A stretch of DNA of 18,260 nt from an uncultured Actinomyces sp. (lineage in GTDB: Bacteria > Actinomycetota > Actinomycetes > Actinomycetales > Actinomycetaceae). Below, piece after piece: positions 1 to 6,865 of the stretch. The DNA is taken from contig CALEXZ010000003.1 of NCBI GenBank assembly GCA_937926195.1, positions 1-18,260 of the forward strand, in the 5' to 3' direction. The translations under genes and the position numbers were made by a program. A model generated the notes under the pieces. It searched no databases. It saw nothing but the letters and a program-made list of their open reading frames with translations, and was not told the DNA's origin. Position 1 is the stretch's first letter, and every line of letters starts with the position of its first letter.

Positions 1-2
1 CG

Positions 3-131
3 GAGGAGCTGAGCGCCGACGAGGTCCGCGGCGCCGTCTTCTCCTCGGCCCGCCGCTCCAAGGCCTACGAGGAGACGAGCGTGGACCGCTACCTCGCCCG
101 TGTCGTCGAGGTGCTCCTCTCCGTCGAGTGA
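3..131 (+). CDS. DivIVA-domain protein, C-terminal fragment (5' truncated)
   Basis: The last 42 codons of a gene that begins before the window; the frame opens at base 3 and stops with TGA at 129-131. The peptide contains VRGAVFSSARRSKAYEE followed by TSVDRYLARVVEVL, which fits the DivIVA-repeat pattern of an F-x-x-A-R core, a Y-x-E-x-x-VD element and a short leucine-rich helix. DivIVA-type proteins are cell-pole or septum coiled-coil proteins. Small DivIVA-domain proteins are commonly found beside rlmN and dxr in actinobacteria, which fits a position just before rseP. Only the tail is visible, so total length and number of repeats are unknown. Confidence 0.7.
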   Translation, partial: EELSADEVRGAVFSSARRSKAYEETSVDRYLARVVEVLLSVE

Positions 132-190
132 GTGCCCGCCGCTGAGCCGGCCCGCACCCTCGCCCGCCACCACAGGAGACCACCCACCAC

Positions 191-1504
191 ATGAACTCCA
201 CCCTCGCCTACGCCCTGGGCGTCATCATCCTCGTCCTGGGCATCGTCGTGTCCGTGGCGCTGCACGAGCTGGGGCACATGATCCCCGCCAAGGCCTTCGG
301 GGTGAAGGTGGCCGAGTACTTCGTCGGCTTCGGGCCCCGCCTGTGGTCCGTGCGCCGCGGCGAGACCGAGTACGGAGTCAAGGCGATCTGGCTGGGCGGC
401 TACGTCCGCCTGCTGGGCATGATCCCGCCCGCCCGCCCCGGACACCCCGACAAGCCCGGCTCCATGATCGCCGAGGCCCGTGAGGAGTCCCTCGGCGAGC
501 TCGGCCCCGAGGAGCAGGACCGCGCCTTCTACCGGCTGAGCGTGCCGCGCAAGCTCGTCGTCATGGCGGGCGGCATCCTCACCAACCTCGTGCTGGGTAT
601 CGTCCTGCTGGCCGTCGCGCTGGGCGTCGTCGGACAGCCCGGGTACACGACCACCGTGGCCTCGGTGGCCGAGTGCGTCTCCTCCGACGTCGACGCCTCG
701 GCCCCGTGCACCTCCGCGGACCCGCCCTCACCGGCCCGTCTGGCCGGCATCGAGCCCGGCGACCGGGTGCTCAGCTGGGGCGGTACCCCGGTCACCAGCT
801 GGCATCAGGTGCAGTCCGTCATCGGCGGCTCCGCCGCCGCGCCGACCGAGGTCGTCGTCGAGCGCGACGGCGAGCAGCTGACGCTGAGCGTCACCCCCGT
901 CGAGGTCGAGCGCACCGTCTACGACGGCTCCGGTCAGCCGGTGACCGCCGAGGACGGCACGACGGTGACGCAGGCCCGCCCCTACGTGGGCATGACCCCA
1001 GCCGTGGGCACCGTGCGGGTGGGCGCGGGCGAGATCGCAGGACAGGTTGTGGGCGCCGTCACCCAGACCCTGCGGGCCATCGTCACGATCCCCACGGGCC
1101 TGTACCACGCCGTGCGCGCGGGCATCGGCGTCGAGGAGCGCAGCACCGACGGCCTTATCAGCCTCGTGGGCGTGGGCCGGATCGCGGGCGAGGTCTCCTC
1201 GACGGGTGCCGGAACGGGTCGTATCCCCTTCTCCGTGCGCCTGTACTCGATGCTCAGCCTGCTCGGCTCGCTCAACCTCGCCCTGTTCGCCTTCAACCTC
1301 ATTCCTCTGCTGCCCCTCGACGGCGGCCACGTGGCGGGAGCCTGCTGGGAGGGGCTGCGCCGCCGCTGGGCGCGTGCCACCGGCCGTCCCGACCCCGGCT
1401 ACGCGGACACCGCCCGCATGCTGCCTGTGGGGCAGGTCGTCTTCGTCCTGCTCGTCATCATGGCGGTGCTGCTCATCTGGGTCGATCTCGTCGCCCCCCT
1501 GTGA
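191..1504 (+). CDS. rseP: RseP/Rip1-type site-2 intramembrane metalloprotease (M50 family)
   Basis: A 437-residue polytopic membrane protease that cleaves substrates such as anti-sigma factors within the membrane (regulated intramembrane proteolysis). The zinc motif HELGH is at residues 25-29, inside the first membrane helix (about 5-25). A second helix lies at about 121-147. A PDZ domain spans about 180-240 (PARLAGIEPGDRVLSW) and would gate substrate entry. The third metal ligand lies in the PLLPLDGGH motif at 372-380 (Asp377). Another helix, about 414-434, ends the protein. Length and domain order match mycobacterial Rip1. The ATG at 191 is preceded by an AGGAG at 174-178. Two cysteines (162, 173) sit in the loop before the PDZ core. 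The stop overlaps the next gene by 4 bp (GTGA), so the two are probably co-translated. The expected neighbours dxr (upstream) and ispG (downstream) are missing. Confidence 0.93.
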   Translation: MNSTLAYALGVIILVLGIVVSVALHELGHMIPAKAFGVKVAEYFVGFGPRLWSVRRGETEYGVKAIWLGGYVRLLGMIPPARPGHPDKPGSMIAEAREESLGELGPEEQDRAFYRLSVPRKLVVMAGGILTNLVLGIVLLAVALGVVGQPGYTTTVASVAECVSSDVDASAPCTSADPPSPARLAGIEPGDRVLSWGGTPVTSWHQVQSVIGGSAAAPTEVVVERDGEQLTLSVTPVEVERTVYDGSGQPVTAEDGTTVTQARPYVGMTPAVGTVRVGAGEIAGQVVGAVTQTLRAIVTIPTGLYHAVRAGIGVEERSTDGLISLVGVGRIAGEVSSTGAGTGRIPFSVRLYSMLSLLGSLNLALFAFNLIPLLPLDGGHVAGACWEGLRRRWARATGRPDPGYADTARMLPVGQVVFVLLVIMAVLLIWVDLVAPL

Positions 1505-2484
1505 GGCCGACGGTGCGTCTGCTGTCCCGGCCCTCACGGCTGCTCAGCCCCCTCACCCCGGCGTCCGTCGATGGGCTGCTGGGGCTGTGCGCCCTGGACC
1601 CGGTGGCCGGGGTGAGCCTGGCCGGCCAGCTGCGGCGCTGGCCGGACTGGGGTGTCGGCGACGTCGTCGCCATGGGAGGCGCGGGGCGTCCCGCCGCCGG
1701 GGCCTGGGCCACCGGCTCGCTGCTGCCCTTCGGTCTGGCAGCCCGGCCGGGCACCGGCCACACGGGGGCGAGCCGCGCCCAGGTGCGCGCCCTGGCCGAG
1801 CACAGCCACCGTCGCCTCACCAGCCGCGGCTCCGTCTACGGCCCCGCCCAGGACGTCGAGCCCGTGTGGGCAGCGCTCGCCGAGCTGGGCACGGTGAGCC
1901 GGGAGGAGCGCTGGAGCCAGCCCCTGCTCGTGGCTCCCGACGGCCCCGTCGACCTCACCGAGGCGGCGGTGCGTCGCCGACCGGCCCTGAGGTGGGCGGC
2001 CGAGTCCCTGCACGCCGCGACGAGCGCCGAGGAGCCGCTCGTGCTGCCCGCCTCGGTAGCGATGTTCCGTGGCGAGCTCGGCTACGACCCCACCGCCGTC
2101 GGAGGCTCCTACGCGCGCCACGTCTCCTGGCTCGTGCAGTCGCGGCGCACCTACGTCGTCCTCGACGACGGCGAGGGCCGCCCGCCGCTGCCAGGCGGTC
2201 CCCGGGCGGTGGCTTTCAAGGCGGATGTCGGTGCCCTGTGGCCCGTGCCGGGCCACGACGGCGGGGTCGCTCAGCTCACGGGCGTGTGGACGCGCGAGGA
2301 CCTGCGCGGCCGTGGCCTGGCGAGTGTCGCCCTGGCGGCCGTCGTCGACGCCGTGCGCGCGCAGCACGTGGGCCGCCGGGGCGTGGTGAGCCTGTACGTC
2401 AACGACTTCAACACCGCGGCCCTCGGCCTGTACGAGGGTCTGGGCTTCACCAGAGCGGGGACCTTCGCCTCCGTCCTGCTGTGA
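1501..2484 (+). CDS. GNAT-family N-acetyltransferase with DUF4081-type N-terminal domain
   Basis: A 327-residue protein with a C-terminal GNAT fold (about 180-327). The acetyl-CoA pyrophosphate-binding loop is RGRGLA at 269-274, followed by a helix. The closing GNAT element is SLYVNDFNTAALGLYEGLGF at 297-316. The N-terminal half (1-175) is not GNAT-like and corresponds in position and size to DUF4081 in the mycobacterial protein that follows ispG (Rv2867c family). I chose GTG 1501 because it overlaps the rseP stop as GTGA; GTG 1513 is the alternative. The substrate is unknown, but it transfers an acyl group from acyl-CoA to an amine. It faces the mevalonate island convergently. Family assignment is strong, the function within the locus is not. 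Confidence 0.85.
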   Translation: MRPTVRLLSRPSRLLSPLTPASVDGLLGLCALDPVAGVSLAGQLRRWPDWGVGDVVAMGGAGRPAAGAWATGSLLPFGLAARPGTGHTGASRAQVRALAEHSHRRLTSRGSVYGPAQDVEPVWAALAELGTVSREERWSQPLLVAPDGPVDLTEAAVRRRPALRWAAESLHAATSAEEPLVLPASVAMFRGELGYDPTAVGGSYARHVSWLVQSRRTYVVLDDGEGRPPLPGGPRAVAFKADVGALWPVPGHDGGVAQLTGVWTREDLRGRGLASVALAAVVDAVRAQHVGRRGVVSLYVNDFNTAALGLYEGLGFTRAGTFASVLL

Positions 2485-2540
2485 GGGCGGGGACGATGAG
2501 AGCGGGGGAGCGGACACGGCCCTGTTACGACCCTGCTGAG

Positions 2541-2595
2541 GCTCAGTGCCCTTTCGGTGCCTGCTCAGTGGCCTTTCGGTGCCTGCTCGGTGGCC
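2541..2595. repeat. 22-bp tandem repeat, about 2.5 copies
   Basis: A 22-bp unit starting GCTCAGTG occurs at 2541-2562 and again at 2563-2584 with one mismatch. An 11-bp partial third copy (10 of 11 matching) follows at 2585-2595. The array lies in the 113-bp gap between the convergent GNAT and HMG-CoA reductase genes. I see no strong dyad or T-tract, so it is not an obvious intrinsic terminator. Origin by replication slippage is the simplest reading. Confidence 0.75.
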
Positions 2596-2597
2596 GC

Positions 2598-3932
2598 TCA
2601 GCTCCCGGCGCGGACCTGCTCCAGCAGGGCGCCGGCCGTGTCCTGGTTCATTCGCGGTGCGGCGCGCAGCAGCTCGGCGACCCGCTCGATCTCCGCGCCG
2701 CGCGCACCCACGGTGATGGCCAGGGCACGCGAGTGCATCGACATGTGGCCCTTCTGGATCCCGTCGGTGACCAGTGCCCGCAGGGCGGCCAGGTTCTGTG
2801 CCAGGCCGACGGCGGCGACGACGCGGGCAAGCTCGGTGGCGTCACGGGCCCCGACGATCCCCAGGGCGGCCTCGGCCTGCTCCAGGGCGTGGATCGTGCC
2901 GCCGACGCTGGCCAGCACGAGCGGCACGCTCATCTGCCCGCGCAGCACCGGCGCCTCCGTCGTACCGGCGAGGGCCCAGCGCGACAGCCCCCGGTACTGT
3001 CCGTCACGCGCCGCCCAGGCGTGGCAGCCGGCCTCGACGGCGCGGGTGTCGTTGCCGATGGCGAGCGCCACCGCGTGGATGCCGTTCATCACGCCCTTGT
3101 TGTGCGTCACGGCGCGTGTGACGTCCACCTGGGCGAGGTCGGAGGCCAGGGCGATGCGGTGCGCCGTGCGCCGGGCCAGGTCGGCCAGCTCCTGCGCCCC
3201 GACCTGCTGGGCGGTGCGTGCGGGCACCAGCATCGGCGCCGGGATCTCGCAGGAGACCTCGACGAGCGCCTGCACCGCGTAGTTGGAGATGATCGCCAGC
3301 AGCACCTCCTCCTGGGGGAAGCGCTCACGCAGGAGCGCGGCGACGGCCTCACCGATGGTGTCGACGATGTTGGCGCCCATGGCGTCACGCACGTCCACGC
3401 TCAGGTCCACGCTGACGAAGCCCCGTGAGGCCCCCGACGCGCCGCCCGGCACGGCCGCAGGCAGGCGGCGCACGCTCATCTCGCGCAGGCCCCCGCCGCG
3501 GGCGACGATGGAGGGGTGCGCCTGGGCCGCCGCGGCGAAGACCTCCTCGCGGCACTGCTCGATGCGGCTGACGAGCTGCGGGTCGCGGGGCTCGGCCACG
3601 ACCACCTGGCCCGTGACCAGGCGCGTCGGGCTCGCGGCGGTGAATCCGCCTGCCAGGCGCACGATCCGCGCCCCGTTGGAGGCGGCCGCCACGACGGAGG
3701 CCTCCTCGGTGCACATCGGCACCGTGTACGCCCGGCCGTTGACCACGACACCCGGCACCACCCCGACCGGCAGGTGCAGCTGGCCCACCTGGTTCTCCAC
3801 CAGCCGGGAGGCGGTGTCGGGGTCCAGGCCGGTGGGCCGCGCCAGGAGCTCGGCGGCCGCGGGAGTCAGCAGGCCCTCGTCGACCAGGTGCTGGCGCCGC
3901 TGCTCGGGGCTGAGCTCGTAGAAGCGGCTCAC
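2598..3932 (-). CDS. mvaA: hydroxymethylglutaryl-CoA reductase, class II
   Basis: A 444-residue enzyme reducing HMG-CoA to mevalonate with NAD(P)H; soluble, in the range of bacterial class II enzymes (about 425-445 aa). Catalytic residues expected from the Pseudomonas mevalonii enzyme are all present: Glu in CTEEASVVAAASNG (Glu76/77), Lys279 in THNKGVMNG, Asp295 in AIGNDTR and His396 in KGHMSMHSR. The substrate-binding ENQVGQLHLPVG lies at 46-57, and the small cofactor domain begins near DVRDAMGAN (180-188). There is no N-terminal membrane domain, unlike class I. GTG 3932 was chosen because it overlaps the thiolase stop as GTGA, so the two are probably translationally coupled. The same frame is open further upstream, but that part is a shadow of thiolase. 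The annotation 'degradative' sometimes given to this class does not fit here, since the whole biosynthetic set surrounds it. Confidence 0.95.
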   Translation of the reverse strand: MSRFYELSPEQRRQHLVDEGLLTPAAAELLARPTGLDPDTASRLVENQVGQLHLPVGVVPGVVVNGRAYTVPMCTEEASVVAAASNGARIVRLAGGFTAASPTRLVTGQVVVAEPRDPQLVSRIEQCREEVFAAAAQAHPSIVARGGGLREMSVRRLPAAVPGGASGASRGFVSVDLSVDVRDAMGANIVDTIGEAVAALLRERFPQEEVLLAIISNYAVQALVEVSCEIPAPMLVPARTAQQVGAQELADLARRTAHRIALASDLAQVDVTRAVTHNKGVMNGIHAVALAIGNDTRAVEAGCHAWAARDGQYRGLSRWALAGTTEAPVLRGQMSVPLVLASVGGTIHALEQAEAALGIVGARDATELARVVAAVGLAQNLAALRALVTDGIQKGHMSMHSRALAITVGARGAEIERVAELLRAAPRMNQDTAGALLEQVRAGS

Positions 3933-5155
3933 CGCGCGTCCCCCGCCTCTCGCGGGGCCAGGGACTCCACGAGGACGGCGATGCCCATGCCCCCGCCCAC
4001 GCACAGGGAGGCGACACCGCGGTGCTGGTCCTCCCGGCGCAGCCGGTGCACGAGGGTGACGAGGATACGGGCGCCCGAGGCACCCAGCGGGTGGCCCAGC
4101 GCGATGGCCGAGCCCATGGGGTTGACCGTGTCGGGGTCCAGGGCGAGGTCCTGGCTGACCGCCAGGGAGGTGGCCGCGAAGGCCTCGTTGATCTCGTAGG
4201 AGTCGATGTCCGAGGTCGTCAGTCCCTGGTGGGACAGCAGGTCGCGGATCGCGGTCGTGGGGGAGAAGCCCATGATCCGCGGGTCGATGGCGATCTCCGA
4301 GGAGCTGGTGAGCACCGCCAGCACGTCGAGGTTGTGTCGTCGGGCGTAGTCCGCGGAGGTCAGCACCAGGGCGGCGGCGCCGTCGGCCACGGAGGAGGCG
4401 TTGCCGGCGGTGACCGTGCCGTGCTCGGCGAAGACGGGGCGCAGGCCCGCCAGCCGCTCCGGGTCCGTGTCCGGGCGGATGGGCTCGTCGTGGTCCAGGC
4501 ACTGGCCGTCGGGAAGGTCGATGGGGGCGATCTCGCGCGCGTACAGGCCCTGGCTGGTGGCGCTGGTGGCCCGCGCGTGCGAGCGCAGCGCCCAGGCGTC
4601 CTGGCTGGCACGGTCGATGGAGTGCTGCTTGGCGACCTCCTCGGCCGTGACCCCCATGGCCTCCCCGCTGAAGGCGTCGGTGAGCCCGTCGACCATGAGG
4701 GAGGGCTGGGGGTCGAGGTAGGAGCGGGTGTCCGGGTCGTAGGCGGACACCAGCGCCGCCCGGGTCATCGACTCGGTGCCGCCGGCGACGACGACGTCGG
4801 CCCGGCGCAGCCTGATGAGCTGCTCGGCGAGGATGACGGACTTGAGGCCGGAGCCGCAGACCTCGTTGACGGTCATGGCCGGCACCCGTACCGGCAGGCC
4901 GGCGCCCAGGGCGACCTGGCGGGCGACGTTCTGCCCGGCACCGCCCTGGTAGACGTTGCCGAAGATGAGCTGGGCGACGTCGTCGGCCGCCTGGGGCACC
5001 TGGGCCAGCGCCGCGCGCACGGCGTGGGCACCGAGCTCTGCGGCGGTCATGTGGGACAGGCTGCCGCGGCGGCGCCCCGTGGGGGTGCGCATCGCGGAGA
5101 CGATGACGGCAGTGCTGCCCTCCAAGCGGGAGAGGTCGCGGCGGGTGTCGTTCAT
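3929..5155 (-). CDS. acetyl-CoA C-acetyltransferase (acetoacetyl-CoA thiolase)
   Basis: A 408-residue thiolase that condenses two acetyl-CoA to acetoacetyl-CoA, the entry step of the mevalonate pathway. The nucleophile is Cys100 in NEVCGSGLKS. The second active-site set is NEAFA (322-326), His355 in GHPLGASGAR and Cys385 in SLCVGGGMG. Length is normal for the biosynthetic thiolase family (about 390-410). I chose ATG 5155, which has a weak purine run (GGGGG) upstream. ATG 5170 gives five more residues and is possible. The open frame to 5287 runs across the divergent promoter and is not credible as coding. It is first in a two-gene operon with mvaA and divergent from HMG-CoA synthase. The substrate could be longer acyl-CoAs by sequence alone, but the position makes acetoacetyl-CoA synthesis the natural role. 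Confidence 0.92.
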   Translation of the reverse strand: MNDTRRDLSRLEGSTAVIVSAMRTPTGRRRGSLSHMTAAELGAHAVRAALAQVPQAADDVAQLIFGNVYQGGAGQNVARQVALGAGLPVRVPAMTVNEVCGSGLKSVILAEQLIRLRRADVVVAGGTESMTRAALVSAYDPDTRSYLDPQPSLMVDGLTDAFSGEAMGVTAEEVAKQHSIDRASQDAWALRSHARATSATSQGLYAREIAPIDLPDGQCLDHDEPIRPDTDPERLAGLRPVFAEHGTVTAGNASSVADGAAALVLTSADYARRHNLDVLAVLTSSSEIAIDPRIMGFSPTTAIRDLLSHQGLTTSDIDSYEINEAFAATSLAVSQDLALDPDTVNPMGSAIALGHPLGASGARILVTLVHRLRREDQHRGVASLCVGGGMGIAVLVESLAPREAGDAR

Positions 5156-5188
5156 GAGGCCCCCGATCATGAGGTGGGATACGCGCCG

Positions 5189-5199
5189 TAGTCTAGACT
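5189..5199. promoter_or_regulatory. symmetric divergent -10 region for thiolase-mvaA and HMG-CoA synthase
   Basis: The 10-bp perfect palindrome AGTCTAGACT lies at 5190-5199 in the 85-100 bp gap between two divergent genes. It places a TAGACT -10 box on the plus strand (5194-5199) and an identical one on the minus strand (5195-5190), overlapping by two bases. A further plus-strand TAGTCT begins at 5189. No clear -35 was found on either strand. Predicted transcript starts would be near 5206 (plus) and 5183 (minus). An operator role for the palindrome is equally possible. Confidence 0.5.
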
Positions 5200-5255
5200 C
5201 CTGCGGTGTCCGGGGCGTCGCCCCAGCCCCCCGACCCCACCTTACGGAGGCCCGC

Positions 5256-6434
5256 TTGCTCATCGGTATCGACGCGCTCGAGCTCACCTTCCCCGACCTC
5301 TACCTCGACATGACGGACCTCGCCCACGCTCGCGGCGTCGACCCCGCCAAGTACCACGTGGGGCTCGGGCAGGACCAGATGGCCGTGGCCGCCGCCAGCA
5401 CCGACGTCGTCACCCTCGCCGCCCGGGCCGGTGCCGCCGTCCTCGCGCAAGCGGACGAGGCTGATATCACCAACCTCGGGCTCGTCATCGTGGGCACCGA
5501 GTCCGCCGTCGACGCCTCCAAGGCCGTCGCCGTCATGGTCCACGGGCTGCTCGGCCTGCCCGAGGGCGTGCGCGCCTTCGACATCCGCGAGGCCTGCTAC
5601 GCGGGCACCGCCGGGCTGCTGACAGCCGTCGACTACGTCGCCGCCCACCCGGGGCGCACCGCCCTCGTCATCGCCTCCGACCTGGCCCGCTACGGCCTGC
5701 GCACGGGCGGCGAGCCCACCCAGGGTGCGGGCGCCGCCGCGATGCTCGTGCGCCAGGACCCGCGCCTGCTCGTCATCGACCCGGCCTCGACCGCCCGCAC
5801 CGAGGACGTCTACGACTTCTGGCGCCCCGAGGGCGAGAGCGTGCCCCGCGTCGACGGGCACCTGTCCAACCGCTGCTACACCGACATGTTCACCCGGGTC
5901 TTCGCCGCGCACCGCGAGGCCACCGGCCTGGACGTGGAGGACTACGCGGCCCTGTGCTTCCACCTGCCGTACACCAAGATGGGACGCAAGGCGCTGGCCT
6001 GCGTCCTCACGCCCGAGCAGGCCCAGGAGCGCGGCCTGGAGCACCTGCACCGCCGCTACGACGACTCGCTCACCTACTCGCGGCGCGTCGGCAACTGCTA
6101 CACGGCCTCCCTCTACCTCGGCCTGGCCTCCGTCCTGGACCACTCGGACCTGCGGGCCGGGGACCGTGTGGGCCTCTTCTCCTACGGCTCGGGGGCGGTG
6201 GGCGAGCTCGTCGTGGCCACCGTCGTCGAGGGCTTTGGCTCACGTCGCCGGCCCGAGGCGGGTGCCGCCGCGCTCGACGCCCGCAGGCGACTGGACGTCG
6301 AGGAGTACGAGGCCGTGCTCACCGACTCGCTCGCGCCGGTGGGCGAGGACACGTCCGGCACGCACTGCGTGGACGCCGGGCCCTACGCACTCACCGGGGT
6401 GGTGGACGGCGTGCGCCGCTACCGTCGGCCCTGA
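5256..6434 (+). CDS. mvaS: hydroxymethylglutaryl-CoA synthase
   Basis: A 392-residue enzyme condensing acetyl-CoA with acetoacetyl-CoA to HMG-CoA. It starts with the family's typical IGID (residues 3-6), then LDMTDLAHARGVDPAKY and GLGQDQMAV (37-44). The catalytic triad known from Staphylococcus aureus (Glu79, Cys111, His233) appears as Glu82 in VGTESAVDASK, Cys114 in REACYAG and His236 in CFHLPYTKMGRKA. Length matches bacterial mvaS (about 385-400). The start is TTG 5256: a strong GGAGG at 5246-5250 lies 5 bases before it, and the homologous N-terminus begins there. There is no ATG or GTG at the right place. The same frame is open far upstream through the antisense of thiolase, which is not coding. 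It is divergent from thiolase-mvaA and 65 bp before a separately promoted membrane gene. Confidence 0.95.
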   Translation: MLIGIDALELTFPDLYLDMTDLAHARGVDPAKYHVGLGQDQMAVAAASTDVVTLAARAGAAVLAQADEADITNLGLVIVGTESAVDASKAVAVMVHGLLGLPEGVRAFDIREACYAGTAGLLTAVDYVAAHPGRTALVIASDLARYGLRTGGEPTQGAGAAAMLVRQDPRLLVIDPASTARTEDVYDFWRPEGESVPRVDGHLSNRCYTDMFTRVFAAHREATGLDVEDYAALCFHLPYTKMGRKALACVLTPEQAQERGLEHLHRRYDDSLTYSRRVGNCYTASLYLGLASVLDHSDLRAGDRVGLFSYGSGAVGELVVATVVEGFGSRRRPEAGAAALDARRRLDVEEYEAVLTDSLAPVGEDTSGTHCVDAGPYALTGVVDGVRRYRRP

Positions 6435-6464
6435 GGACATGGGGCACGTCATAGGACGGCACAC

Positions 6465-6493
6465 CTGACGTGGAGCGCGGTGGTGCGTAGAGT
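6465..6493 (+). promoter_or_regulatory. promoter of the membrane-protein pair, leaderless GTG
   Basis: A -35 box CTGACG (6465-6470), a 17-bp spacer and a -10 box TAGAGT (6488-6493) are followed after exactly 6 bases by GTG at 6500. The start of transcription would coincide with the start codon, giving a leaderless mRNA, a common arrangement in actinobacteria. No Shine-Dalgarno is seen before the GTG, which supports this. The box shows that the two membrane genes can be transcribed separately from mvaS. Confidence 0.68.
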
Positions 6494-6499
6494 CCGCTC

Positions 6500-6865
6500 G
6501 TGCACCACAACGTTCCCTCGCGCTCCGGGCAGGACCCGGCACCCCACATCGAGGTCTGGAACGACCTCGTCAGCACACGCGACCTCGTCCTGTCCCTGAC
6601 GGTCTGCGGCCTGTGCTCCATCGGGGCGCTCGTCCTGGCCACCCTCACCTCCGGCCACCTGCTCTTCTGGGGCCTGGGCGGCTGCGTGCTCGGTTTCGCC
6701 CTCAGCTGCGTCCTCGTCACCCCCAAGCGCGAGGTGAGCATCGTGGAGGCCGACGGCGTGGAGCCCGACGCCGGAACCACCGAGATCGACGCCGACGCCG
6801 CCCAGGACGGCTCCGCCGACGTCGAGCCCGTCGTCCCCGCCCAGGCCGAGGAGGGGACACGATGA
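6500..6865 (+). CDS. small two-helix membrane protein with acidic tail
   Basis: A 121-residue protein that I do not recognise by family. Residues 1-28 are polar and likely cytosolic. Two hydrophobic helices follow at about 29-50 and 54-73, separated by a tight SGH turn, so both ends should be on the same side. The tail from 78 to the end is strongly acidic and low complexity (Asp, Glu, Ala, Pro). The stop overlaps the next ATG by 4 bp (ATGA), so it is almost certainly made together with the TctA-like permease. By position it could serve as the small subunit that TctB provides in tripartite tricarboxylate transporters, but TctB is longer with about four helices, so this is only an analogy. The GTG start is fixed by the leaderless promoter. 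Confidence 0.72.
   Translation: MHHNVPSRSGQDPAPHIEVWNDLVSTRDLVLSLTVCGLCSIGALVLATLTSGHLLFWGLGGCVLGFALSCVLVTPKREVSIVEADGVEPDAGTTEIDADAAQDGSADVEPVVPAQAEEGTR

Noticed and set aside
1534..2517. Minus-strand frame of 327 codons opposite the GNAT gene
   Set aside because: Antisense to a gene with clear acetyltransferase motifs; composition is that of a shadow frame.
2541..2595. CRISPR-like array
   Set aside because: The copies are directly adjacent with no unique spacers, only two full units exist, and no cas gene is present.
4022..5191. Plus-strand frame of 389 codons opposite the thiolase
   Set aside because: A mirror of the thiolase gene, dominated by Gly, Val and Arg with no recognisable motif.
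5156..5287. Extended thiolase N-terminus from an ATG at 5287
   Set aside because: It would overlap the mvaS start and the divergent promoter, and thiolases begin near the AVIVSAMRTP segment.
6613..6861. Long upstream extension of the TctA-like frame
   Set aside because: It overlaps the small membrane protein in another frame and is Arg-rich; the ATG at 6862 with the ATGA overlap is the natural start.
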